Positions 34,024 to 42,257 of a DNA stretch of 45,352 nucleotides are shown piece by piece. Within the stretch, counting starts at the first letter, position 1. Each line of letters begins with the position of its first letter. Origin of the DNA: Hyphomicrobiales bacterium (GTDB lineage: Bacteria > Pseudomonadota > Alphaproteobacteria > Rhizobiales > Beijerinckiaceae); NCBI GenBank assembly GCA_004144595.1, contig SEEM01000025.1, positions 1 through 45,352 on the forward strand, in the 5' to 3' direction. The translations under genes and the position numbers were made by a program. The notes under the pieces are model-generated. The model did not search any database, was not told where the DNA came from, and saw only the letters and a program-made list of their open reading frames with translations.

Positions 34024-35202
34024 ATGTCGTCAGGCGGAAAGCTTGTAGCGGAGGGCGCCCGCCGCTCGCCTTACTTTACCGAGGAGCATGAGGCGCTGCG
34101 CGACCAGGTCCGCCGCTTCGTCGAGACCGAGATCAAGCCGCATGCCCTGCAATGGGAAGAGGACGGCTTCGTCCCGCGCAACGTGCTGCGCAAGATGGGC
34201 GAGCTCGGCTTCTTCGGCATCCGCTATCCCGCCGACTATGGCGGTTCCGAGATGGACACGATGGCGACCGTCGTGCTGGCTGAGGAACTCGGCCGCTCGA
34301 CCTTTTCCGGTGTCGCGATCACGGCGCTCGTCCATACCGACATGGCCTCGGTCCATATCGCCAATGCCGGCAGCCAGGCGCAGAAGGACAAGTACCTGCC
34401 CGGCATCATCGCCGGCGAAAAGATCGTCGCGGTCGCCGTGACCGAGCCCGATGCCGGCTCTGACGTGAAGGGCATCCGCACCACGGCACGGCGCGAGGGC
34501 GACCATTACGTGCTGAACGGCGCCAAGATGTTCATCACCAACGGCGTCCATGCCGATCTCTACTGCGTCGCCGCCAAGACGGACCCGCAAGGCAGGCCCT
34601 CGCAATCGGTCTCGATCTTCCTCGTCGAGAAAGGCACGCCGGGCTTCTCGGTTTCGCGCGCGCTCGACAAGCACGGCTGGCGGTCGTCCGATACGGCCGA
34701 GCTCTCTTTTGTCGATTGCAGGGTGCCTGCCGAGAACCTGCTTGGGCAGGAAGGCCGCGGTTTCTACGCGATCATGAGCAATTTCCAGAACGAGCGCACC
34801 GTGATCGGCGCCATGGCGATGGGCGAATCGCAGGCCGCGATCGACCTGACCCTGGATTATGTGAAGACGCGAAAGGCCTTCGGCGCCCCGCTCTGGGAGA
34901 AGCAGGCGATCCGCCAGCGTCTGGCCGAGCTTGCGGGCAAGGTCGAGGCCGGCCGCCAGCTCGTCTACCACGCCGCCTGGCTCGACGCGCAGGGCTTCGA
35001 TGCCACCCGCGAGGTCTCGATGGCCAAGGCTTATTGCGGCGAGCTGGTCAACGAGGTGATGTACGACTGCCTGCAGTTCCATGGCGGCATGGGCTACATG
35101 CGCGAAAGCGCGATCGAGCGCATGACCCGCGACGCCCGCGTCCAGTCGATTGGCGGCGGCGCGACCGAGGTCATGCTCGAAGAAGTCGCGAAGCGGCTGT
35201 GA
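34024..35202 (+). CDS. Acyl-CoA dehydrogenase
   Basis: This 392-residue flavoenzyme introduces the double bond in acyl-CoA beta-oxidation or branched-chain degradation. It has the three-domain ACAD layout, with AVTEPDAGSD at the FAD/substrate site, the YVLNGAKMFITNG strand, and GGMGYMRESAIERMTRDAR near the end. The C-terminal catalytic-Glu position of medium-chain enzymes is a glycine here (SIGGGATE), while Glu257 in FQNERTV is where long-chain and isovaleryl-CoA dehydrogenases keep their base, so it belongs to that type. The ATG at 34024 has GGGAGAAGG upstream. The promoter carries a TetR-like operator and the TetR gene follows. Confidence 0.93.
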   Translation: MSSGGKLVAEGARRSPYFTEEHEALRDQVRRFVETEIKPHALQWEEDGFVPRNVLRKMGELGFFGIRYPADYGGSEMDTMATVVLAEELGRSTFSGVAITALVHTDMASVHIANAGSQAQKDKYLPGIIAGEKIVAVAVTEPDAGSDVKGIRTTARREGDHYVLNGAKMFITNGVHADLYCVAAKTDPQGRPSQSVSIFLVEKGTPGFSVSRALDKHGWRSSDTAELSFVDCRVPAENLLGQEGRGFYAIMSNFQNERTVIGAMAMGESQAAIDLTLDYVKTRKAFGAPLWEKQAIRQRLAELAGKVEAGRQLVYHAAWLDAQGFDATREVSMAKAYCGELVNEVMYDCLQFHGGMGYMRESAIERMTRDARVQSIGGGATEVMLEEVAKRL

Positions 35203-35210
35203 GTAACGCG

Positions 35211-35343
35211 CGTCATCCCGCACGCGCCGCAGCATGCAATGCTGCTGCGCAGATGCGGGACCGTCTTCCGGAAAGGGCGCCTTCTCGTCACGCGGTCCCG
35301 TGTCTGCGCTGCGGCACTGCGCGCCGCAGCGCGCACGGGAAGA
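35211..35343. repeat. BIME-like paired hairpin repeat, copy 1
   Basis: Two GC-rich hairpin units of about 50 bases lie in inverted orientation around a centre that reads CCGGAAAGGGCGCC. The left unit starts CGTCATCCCGCACGCGCCGC and the right unit, read on the minus strand, starts TCCCGTGCGCGCTGCGGC. The same structure recurs at 37147-37277. It fills nearly the whole gap between the dehydrogenase and the TetR gene. Confidence 0.75.
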
Positions 35344-35349
35344 CACGCT

Positions 35350-35949
35350 ATGAGTGATGCTCCGACCACTACCCGGCCGGCAACCGAGGGCGGATCGCGC
35401 CGGCTGATCCTCGACCATGCCGCGCGGCTGCTGCGCGGCGGCGGCTATCACCAGACGACCTTGCGCGAGATTGCCGAAGCTGTCGGCATCCGCAAGGCGA
35501 GCCTGTACTACCATTTCGGCTCGAAGGAGGAGATCGTCGAGGCCGTCGTCAACGACGGCGTGCGCTTCGTCCATGAGGCGGTCGTCGCGGCGCTTGCTGC
35601 GGAAGCGCAGGCCTCGCCCCGCGTCCGGCTGGAAGCTGCGATCCGGGCGCATCTCGCTGCCTTGCATGGCCATGGCGATTATACCTCGGCCAGCATCAAG
35701 GTCTTCACCTTCGGTGCGGCGCCTGTGCCCGAGAGCGTGCGCGCCGTGCGCCGCGCCTACGAGGATGTCTGGCGCGGGTTGATCGCCGAATGGCAGCAGG
35801 CCGGCGGCATGCCGGCCGGCAATTCGCCGGATGTGCTCAGGCTCTTCCTGCTCGGCGCCCTCAACGGCTCGACCGACTGGTACAGGCCGGAGCGCCATGC
35901 GATCGATACGCTGGCGCGCGAATTCGTGGCGCTGCTCTCGCCCCATTGA
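35350..35949 (+). CDS. TetR-family transcription regulator
   Basis: This 199-residue regulator has an N-terminal TetR helix-turn-helix (about residues 17-63: LLRGGGYHQTTLREIAEAVG followed by KASLYYHFGSKEEIV). The C-terminal domain (about 75-195) is a helical ligand pocket. The ATG at 35350 lies only a few bases after a BIME-like repeat, so the ribosome site (GGGA at 35337-35340) is inside the repeat. Following the acyl-CoA dehydrogenase, it most likely represses that gene through the palindrome at 33970-33987, with an acyl-CoA as the probable inducer; this is inference. Confidence 0.9.
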   Translation: MSDAPTTTRPATEGGSRRLILDHAARLLRGGGYHQTTLREIAEAVGIRKASLYYHFGSKEEIVEAVVNDGVRFVHEAVVAALAAEAQASPRVRLEAAIRAHLAALHGHGDYTSASIKVFTFGAAPVPESVRAVRRAYEDVWRGLIAEWQQAGGMPAGNSPDVLRLFLLGALNGSTDWYRPERHAIDTLAREFVALLSPH

Positions 35950-36075
35950 GCCTCAGCCCCGCCTTCCACGCAGGGGCGGGCGGCATCGCCACGGCTGACC
36001 CGCGCTCCGGCGGTTGCTAGCATCCCTCGGCGGGGCTGACGGTCGCCTCGCGAGCTGACGAGGATTCTTCGCCCG

Positions 36076-37119
36076 ATGCGTGCCTTCTATCACCCCGACC
36101 AAGCCCTTCATGACCCCCAGCAATACATGCGCTTCGGCAAGGTCGTGGCGCCCAAGGACCTGCCGGAACGGACGGAGCGTCTGCTGGGCGCGCTGCAGAA
36201 GCACGGCATCACGCCGGAGAAGCCGGCGGCGCATGGCACGGAGCCGGTCCTGGCGATCCATGATGCCAGCTTCGTCACGTTCCTCGAAACCGCCTGGGCA
36301 CGCTGGCAGGAGCTGCCGCCCGAGCGCGGTCCGGAGGTCTGGCCGAGCACCTTCCCCTATTGGAGCGGGCGCCCGGACGAGGATGTCCGCCCGCCCTGCC
36401 GCCCGACCGGCTTCATCGGCCAGCTCGGCTGGTATCTCGGCGATCTCTCGGTGCCGATCGGCGAGCATTGCTGGCACTCGACGCTGCGTTCGGCGGAGAC
36501 CGCTGTCTCGGCGGCCGATGCGATCCTGGCCGGCGAGCGAGCCGTCTACTCGCTCTGCCGCCCGTCCGGCCACCATGCCCGCGCCGACCGCGCCACCGGC
36601 TTCTGCTATCTCAACAACACCGCGATCGCGGCCCAGCGCCTGCTCTCGAAATTCGGCAAGGTCGCGATCCTCGATGTCGATGCCCATCACGGAGACGGCA
36701 CGCAGCAGATCTTCTATCGCCGCGACGACGTGCTGACGGTCTCGGTCCATGCCGATCCCTCGAACTACTACCCGTTCTTCACCGGCTACGCCGACGAGCG
36801 CGGCAACGGCCCGGGCGAGGGCTTCAACCTCAACCTGCCGCTGGCCCATGGCGCGGGTGGTGCCGCGATGGAGGCTGCGGTCGAACAGGCCGGCAAGGCG
36901 ATCCGCGATTTCGGCGCCGAGGTCGTGGTAATCGCGCTCGGCTACGACGCCCACAAGGACGACCCGATCGGCGTTCTCAAGCTGGAGGCCAGCGATTTCG
37001 GCACGATCGGCCGGCAGGTAAAGGGTTTCGGCCTGCCGACGCTGGTGGTGCAGGAGGGCGGCTACGCCATCGACGCAATCGGCGATTGCCTCGACGCCTT
37101 CCTGGACGGGTTCAAGTAA
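36076..37119 (+). CDS. Histone deacetylase family protein (acetylpolyamine amidohydrolase type)
   Basis: This 347-residue zinc hydrolase belongs to the arginase/deacetylase superfamily. The general base pair is His166-His167 in RPSGHHARAD, and the zinc ligands are Asp202 and His204 in DVDAHHGDGTQ plus the aspartate in GYDAHKDDP. The start MRAFYHPDQALHDP and the long insert after residue 80 (about 40 residues with W-P-S-T-F-P) match bacterial acetylpolyamine amidohydrolases, which remove acetyl from acetylputrescine, acetylcadaverine or similar amines. No signal peptide is seen. It stands alone between the TetR gene and a repeat element. Confidence 0.9.
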   Translation: MRAFYHPDQALHDPQQYMRFGKVVAPKDLPERTERLLGALQKHGITPEKPAAHGTEPVLAIHDASFVTFLETAWARWQELPPERGPEVWPSTFPYWSGRPDEDVRPPCRPTGFIGQLGWYLGDLSVPIGEHCWHSTLRSAETAVSAADAILAGERAVYSLCRPSGHHARADRATGFCYLNNTAIAAQRLLSKFGKVAILDVDAHHGDGTQQIFYRRDDVLTVSVHADPSNYYPFFTGYADERGNGPGEGFNLNLPLAHGAGGAAMEAAVEQAGKAIRDFGAEVVVIALGYDAHKDDPIGVLKLEASDFGTIGRQVKGFGLPTLVVQEGGYAIDAIGDCLDAFLDGFK

Positions 37120-37146
37120 CGCCTGTCTTTTCTGGGATTGCCGCCT

Positions 37147-37277
37147 GTCATCCCGTGGGCGCTGCGGCATGAAATGCCGCTGCGCAGACACGAGACCGCG
37201 TGACCGGAAGGCGCCTTTTCCTGAGGGCGATCCCGCATGCGCCGCAGCACTTCGTGCCGCGGCGCATGCGGGATGAC
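37147..37277. repeat. BIME-like paired hairpin repeat, copy 2
   Basis: This 131-base element begins with GTCATCCCG (37147-37155) and ends with the exact reverse complement CGGGATGAC (37269-37277). Each half contains its own GC-rich hairpin (for example GCGGCATGAAATGCCGC on the left). The centre reads CCGGAAGGCGCCTT. It is clearly related to the copy at 35211-35343 and lies between two convergent genes. Confidence 0.8.
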
Positions 37278-37302
37278 ACCCTTCAGTGCCGCTCGATGCA
37301 GC

Positions 37303-38859
37303 TCAGATCGCCGCCTCGATCAGGAACGGCCCCTTCCGGCTCAGCGCCGCCTTGAACAGGCTCGCGAACTCCTCGGCCGTCGTGGCCCGCGCGGCTTCGA
37401 CGCCCATGCCCTTGGCCATCATCACCCAGTCGAGCGCCGGCTCGTCGATGTTCAGCATCAGCGTGGCGTTGCGGCCGAAATCGTTGACGCCGACGGCGCG
37501 CATCTCGCCATGCAGGATCTGGTAGGTCCGGTTGGCGAAGACGACGGTGACGATGTCGAGGTTCTCGCGCGCCTGCGTCCACAGCCCCTGGACCGTGTAC
37601 ATGCCCGAGCCGTCGGCCTGCATGCCGATGACCTTGCGGTCTGGGCAGGCGACGGCCGCGCCGATGGCGAGCGGAATACCTTCGCCGATCGCGCCGCCGG
37701 TGAGCTGGATATAGTCGTGCTGCGGCGCGCTGTGACAGTCGTAATAGAAGCTGCGGCCGGACGAGACCGACTCGTCGCAGACGATGCAGTTCTCCGGCAG
37801 CAGCGCCGAGACGATGGCGCAGGCCTTGTCGGCATCGAGCTTGCCGGTCGGCAGGCCGGGCTGCTCCTTGCGGGCCGGGGCGATGTAGAGAGGCGCGGTC
37901 TTGGTCGCGCCCATTTCCTCTGCGAGCGCGGTGATCGCCGCCGGCAGGTCGTCGCCGGGGATCGCCAACTTGGCGACCTCGCAGCCGTCATGGATCAGAC
38001 GGCCGGGCTTGCCGGGATAGGCGAAGAAGCCGACCGGAACCTGCGCGCCGACGAGCACGAGATAATCGACGTCCTTGAGCTGATCGAGCGCCTTGTCGAT
38101 AGGATAGAACACCTTCGGCATGGCGACGCGGCCGGCGCCGCGCTGGATGCGCCCGTTCGACATCTGGCTGAAGATCTGGGCACCGGTCACGGCGCAGATG
38201 CGGGCGGCCATCTCCATCGGCGTCTCGCGGAGCGCCAGCCCCGTGAGCATGATCGCGCCGCGCGCGCCGTGCTTGCGCAGGCCGGCCGCGACCTCGCGGA
38301 TCGTGGCACCCTCGACGCTCTTCAGCGCCGGCAGCTCGGTCGGCTTCAGCGTGGCGGGCTCGACGCTGCCCCAGGCGCAGTCGGCCGGCAGGATCACGGT
38401 GGTGACGCCGGGCAGGGTCAGCGAGGCGACATAGGCTTCACTGATCGCCGGGCCGACATCCTCGGCCGTCGCGATGCGCCGGACGAAATGCGACATCGGG
38501 TGTGCCAGGCTTTCGATATCGCTGGTCAGCGGCGCGTCATACTGGAGATGATAGGTCGCGTGGTCGCCGACGACGTTGATCATCGGCGTACGGGCGCGCC
38601 GCGCATTGTGCATGTTGGCGAGCGCGTTCGCCATGCCCGGTCCGCAATGCAGCAGCGTCGCCGCCGGCTTGTCGGCCATGCGGGCATAGCCGTCGGCAGC
38701 GCCCGTCACCACGCCCTCGAACAGTCCGAGCACGCAGCGCATTTCCGGCTTGCGGTCGAGCGCCGCGACGAAATGCATCTCGGAGGTGCCGGGATTGGCG
38801 AAGCAGGTGTCGACGCCGTTGATCAGTAGCGTGTCGCAAAGGCGGTCGGCGCCGTTCAT
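37303..38859 (-). CDS. ThDP-dependent enzyme, acetolactate-synthase-like
   Basis: This 518-residue protein has the three-domain layout of thiamine-diphosphate decarboxylases/carboligases. Glu48 in GLFEGVVTGAADGY is the cofactor-activating residue; the C-terminal ThDP/Mg motif is QADGSGMYTVQGLWTQARENLDIVTVVF (split by positions near residue 420), slightly variant from the usual G-D-G-S. The sequence resembles acetolactate-synthase-like and benzoylformate-decarboxylase-like proteins, and there is no regulatory small subunit gene beside it, so it is unlikely to be the main IlvB. The ATG at 38859 opens the conserved domain. The substrate is unknown. Confidence 0.82.
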   Translation of the reverse strand: MNGADRLCDTLLINGVDTCFANPGTSEMHFVAALDRKPEMRCVLGLFEGVVTGAADGYARMADKPAATLLHCGPGMANALANMHNARRARTPMINVVGDHATYHLQYDAPLTSDIESLAHPMSHFVRRIATAEDVGPAISEAYVASLTLPGVTTVILPADCAWGSVEPATLKPTELPALKSVEGATIREVAAGLRKHGARGAIMLTGLALRETPMEMAARICAVTGAQIFSQMSNGRIQRGAGRVAMPKVFYPIDKALDQLKDVDYLVLVGAQVPVGFFAYPGKPGRLIHDGCEVAKLAIPGDDLPAAITALAEEMGATKTAPLYIAPARKEQPGLPTGKLDADKACAIVSALLPENCIVCDESVSSGRSFYYDCHSAPQHDYIQLTGGAIGEGIPLAIGAAVACPDRKVIGMQADGSGMYTVQGLWTQARENLDIVTVVFANRTYQILHGEMRAVGVNDFGRNATLMLNIDEPALDWVMMAKGMGVEAARATTAEEFASLFKAALSRKGPFLIEAAI

Positions 38860-38992
38860 TGGAAAACCTCGACTCACAGAAATGAAGGCGCCTTCGCGCC
38901 GGCGGGCAGAAGAGGAGGAAATTCCCTCTGCCCTGTCAAACGAGAGAATGTCATGACTTCCCCAAGCGCCGCTGATCGGCCGCTTGACGTCT

Positions 38993-39004
38993 TTGCATAT
39001 GCAA
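38993..39004. promoter_or_regulatory. 12-bp palindrome upstream of a sigma-54 promoter
   Basis: TTGCATATGCAA is a perfect 12-base palindrome ending 11 bases before the sigma-54 site. It could be an activator or repressor site for the importer operon; its spacing is short for a normal sigma-54 enhancer. Confidence 0.4.
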
Positions 39005-39015
39005 TTACGCTGGTC

Positions 39016-39031
39016 TGGAACGAAGGTTGCA
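39016..39031 (+). promoter_or_regulatory. Sigma-54 promoter of the ABC importer operon
   Basis: TGGAACGAAGGTTGCA matches the sigma-54 consensus (TGGCACG-N4-TTGCA) at all but one of the defined bases, with GG (39017-39018) and GC (39029-39030) 10 bases apart. The predicted start is near 39041, about 60 bases before the binding-protein gene. Confidence 0.7.
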
Positions 39032-39100
39032 TCGCACAATGCATGGCGTCTAGTCGTCCGGGTGCGGCGTCAGCCGAAAAATAGGGGAAGGGCTTCAATC

Positions 39101-40060
39101 ATGGCAGTTTTCAAGCGCGCCGGCGTGGCGGTCGGTTTTGGCGTCGCGGCGCTTCTCGCGGCAGGCGGGGCCCAAGCGCAGACCAAGGTGAATATCGGCA
39201 TTTCCGGCTGGACCGGCTTCGCGCCGCTGGTGCTCGCCAAGGAGGCCGGCATCTTCGCCAAGAACGGGCTCGATGTGACGATCAAGAAGATCCCGCAGAA
39301 GGATCGCCACCTCGCCATCGCCTCTGGCGACATCCAGTGCGCCGCGACCACGGTCGAAACCTGGATCGTCTGGGATGCGGCCGGCATCAAGACCAAGCAG
39401 ATCTTCCAGCTCGACAAGAGCTACGGTGCCGACGGCATGGCCGTGCGCAAGGACGTCGCTTCGATCAAGGACCTGAAGGGCAAGACGGTCGCGGCCTCGG
39501 CGCCGGGCACCTCGCCCTATTTCGCGCTGGCCTGGATGCTCAAGGAAAACGGCCTCTCGGTGAAGGACGTCAAGGTCGTCAACATGGAGCCCGGCCCGGC
39601 AGCCCAAGCCTTCATCGCCGGCCAGAACGACGCCGCCATGACCTATGAGCCCTATCTCTCCACCGTTCGCGACAAGCCGGATGCCGGCAAGATCATCGCC
39701 ACCACCCTCGACTATCCGATGGTGATGGACACCTTCGGCTGCACGCCCGCCTTCCTCGTCAACGACAAGGCCGCGGCGGCGCTGACCCAGAGCTATTTCG
39801 AGGCCCTGGAGATGATCAAGAAGGACCAGGCCAAGGCCTACGAGATCATGGGCGCCGACGTGAAGCAGACCGGCGAGCAGTTCGGCAAGTCGGCGGCGTT
39901 CCTGCGCTGGTCGGATGCCGAGGGCAACAAGAAGTTCTTCGCCGGCGACTGGCAGGCCTTCTCGGCCAAGGCCGCCGACCTCCTGTTGGAGATCGGTCTG
40001 CTCAAGGCCAAGCCCGATCTCGCCTCGCTGATCGACACGCAGTTCGTCGCCGGCAAGTGA
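39101..40060 (+). CDS. ABC transporter substrate-binding protein (nitrate/taurine/thiamine-precursor type)
   Basis: This 319-residue periplasmic protein has a Sec signal (about residues 1-26, ending GGAQAQ) and the NMT1/TauA-like fold: NIGISGWTGFAPLVLAKEAG, DIQCAATTVETW, and DLKGKTVAASAPGTSPYF are typical. Relatives bind nitrate, sulfonates, taurine, pyrimidine precursors or urea-like compounds; the ligand cannot be fixed from sequence. A sigma-54 promoter precedes it, which argues for a nitrogen compound. The permease and ATPase genes follow after an inserted Mug-like gene. Confidence 0.9.
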   Translation: MAVFKRAGVAVGFGVAALLAAGGAQAQTKVNIGISGWTGFAPLVLAKEAGIFAKNGLDVTIKKIPQKDRHLAIASGDIQCAATTVETWIVWDAAGIKTKQIFQLDKSYGADGMAVRKDVASIKDLKGKTVAASAPGTSPYFALAWMLKENGLSVKDVKVVNMEPGPAAQAFIAGQNDAAMTYEPYLSTVRDKPDAGKIIATTLDYPMVMDTFGCTPAFLVNDKAAAALTQSYFEALEMIKKDQAKAYEIMGADVKQTGEQFGKSAAFLRWSDAEGNKKFFAGDWQAFSAKAADLLLEIGLLKAKPDLASLIDTQFVAGK

Positions 40061-40087
40061 GACGGGCGGGTTGGCTGCCATCGTCAC

Positions 40088-40106
40088 GCTCGCCTGCGTG
40101 GCGAGC
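40088..40106 (+). other. Intercistronic hairpin 1
   Basis: GCTCGCC (40088-40094) and GGCGAGC (40100-40106) form a perfect 7-bp stem with a five-base loop, 28 bases after the binding-protein stop. It has no T run and probably stabilises the upstream message. Confidence 0.6.
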
Positions 40107-40150
40107 ATCCACGTCTCGAACATGACCTTCGCTGAAGGAAGACGTGGATG
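40106..40150 (+). promoter_or_regulatory. Hairpin covering the start codon of the Mug-like gene
   Basis: CATCCACGTCT (40106-40116) and AGACGTGGATG (40140-40150) form a perfect 11-bp inverted repeat. The last three bases of the right arm are the ATG of the next gene, and its ribosome site GAAGGA lies in the loop beside the arm. Folding would limit translation of that gene. Confidence 0.6.
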
Positions 40151-40690
40151 GTTGGGACCGGCCCGACCATGACGGAGGAGGGGGCCATCCTCCCGGATGT
40201 TCTGGAGCCCGGCCTGCGCGTCGTCTTCTGCGGCACGCAGGCCGGGGCCGTCTCGGCCAGGCTCGGCGCCTATTATGCCGGGCCGGGCAACAAGTTCTGG
40301 CCCGTGCTTCACCAGATCGGGCTCGTCCCGGTTAAGCTCCGGCCGGAGGAGTTTCGGATACTGCTGCGCTACGGCATCGGCCTGACCGATGTCGCCAAGC
40401 GCAGCTCGGGCCCGGATTCCGCGCTGCGCGGCGGCCATTTCGACGTGGCCGGCTTCACGGAGCGGATCGCTGCGAACCGGCCCCGCATCCTCGCCTTCAA
40501 CGGCAAGCGTGCCGCCCAAGTCGCCCTCGGGATCAGCGAGGGCCGGCTTGCCTACGGGCTGCAGGCGCATGGACTGGCCGATGCCGAAACCTATGTCCTC
40601 CCATCGACCTCCGGCGCCGCGGCCGGTTTCTGGTCGATCGAACCCTGGAAGCAACTGGCCTTGGCCGTGACCGGAACCCTATCGCGATGA
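40148..40690 (+). CDS. Mug/TDG-like uracil-DNA glycosylase family protein
   Basis: This 180-residue protein aligns along its length with the G:T/U mismatch glycosylase Mug (for example GPGNKFWPVLHQIGL matches the Mug segment with N-R-F-W). Mug removes uracil or thymine mispaired with guanine. However, the catalytic G-I-N-P-G motif reads GTQAG here (residues 29-33), placing Gln at the usual catalytic Asn, and the second motif N-P-S-G reads S-T-S-G. Related alphaproteobacterial proteins with such a changed motif exist, so activity and substrate are uncertain. The gene overlaps the permease start by four bases (ATGA) and so is built into the importer operon. An in-frame ATG at 40169 is possible. 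Confidence 0.8.
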   Translation: MVGTGPTMTEEGAILPDVLEPGLRVVFCGTQAGAVSARLGAYYAGPGNKFWPVLHQIGLVPVKLRPEEFRILLRYGIGLTDVAKRSSGPDSALRGGHFDVAGFTERIAANRPRILAFNGKRAAQVALGISEGRLAYGLQAHGLADAETYVLPSTSGAAAGFWSIEPWKQLALAVTGTLSR

Positions 40691-41456
40691 GACCTTTGCA
40701 ACCCGTCTCGGCCTCGGCCCGCATCGGCTATGGCCTGGCCTTCTTCGCCCTTTTCGTCGCGCTTTGGTCGGTCGCGACCTTCGGCGGTTATGTCCAGCGC
40801 CTCTTCCTGGCCGATCCGCTGACCATGGTCGGCGAGGGCTATAACCTGATGGTCCGCTACGGTTTCGGCTTCGACATCATGATGACGATCTGGCGCGTCG
40901 TCGGCGGCTTCATCCTCGCCGTCATCGTCGCCCTGCCGCTCGGCATCATGATGGGCGCCTACAAGCCGATCGAGGCCTTCCTGGAGCCGTTTGTTTCCTT
41001 CGCGCGCTACCTGCCCGCCTCGGCCTTCATCCCGCTCCTGATCCTCTGGGCCGGCATCGGCGAGACGCAGAAGCTGCTCGTCATCTTCATCGGCTCGGTC
41101 TTCCAGCTCATCCTGATGATCGCGGTCTGCGTCGGTTCGATCCGGCGCGACCTCGTCGACGCCGCCTATACGCTGGGCGCGACCGACAGCTCGGTCGTGC
41201 GGCGCGTCATGCTGCCGAACGCCGCCCCGGAGATCGCCGAGATATTCCGCCTCGTGCTGGGATGGGCCTGGACCTATGTCATCGTCGCCGAGCTGATCGG
41301 CTCGTCGTCAGGCATCGGCCACATGATTACCGACAGCCAGGCGCTGCTGAACACCGGTCAGATCATCTTCGGCATCATCGTCATCGGCCTGATCGGCCTC
41401 GTCTCCGATTTCCTCTTCAAGGCGGTCAACCAGCGCCTCTTCCCGTGGGCGCGCGC

Positions 41457-41460
<4 letters not shown>
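40687..41460 (+). CDS. ABC transporter permease (TauC/SsuC type)
   Basis: This 257-residue permease has six hydrophobic spans and the EAA loop DAAYTLGATDSSVVRRVMLPNAAPEI that docks the ATPase. It belongs to the SsuC/TauC/NrtB group and matches the binding protein at 39101 and the ATPase at 41457. Its ATG lies within the end of the Mug-like gene (ATGA overlap) and its stop overlaps the ATPase start, so the three genes are translated together. Confidence 0.93.
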
Positions 41461-42236
<776 letters not shown>

Positions 42237-42257
42237 CAGGCTGCCGGCCATGCTTCG

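Noticed and set aside
37303..38859. Assignment as the biosynthetic acetolactate synthase IlvB
   Set aside because: No small regulatory subunit gene is adjacent, the protein is shorter than usual IlvB and its ThDP motif is variant; only a general ThDP-enzyme label is justified.
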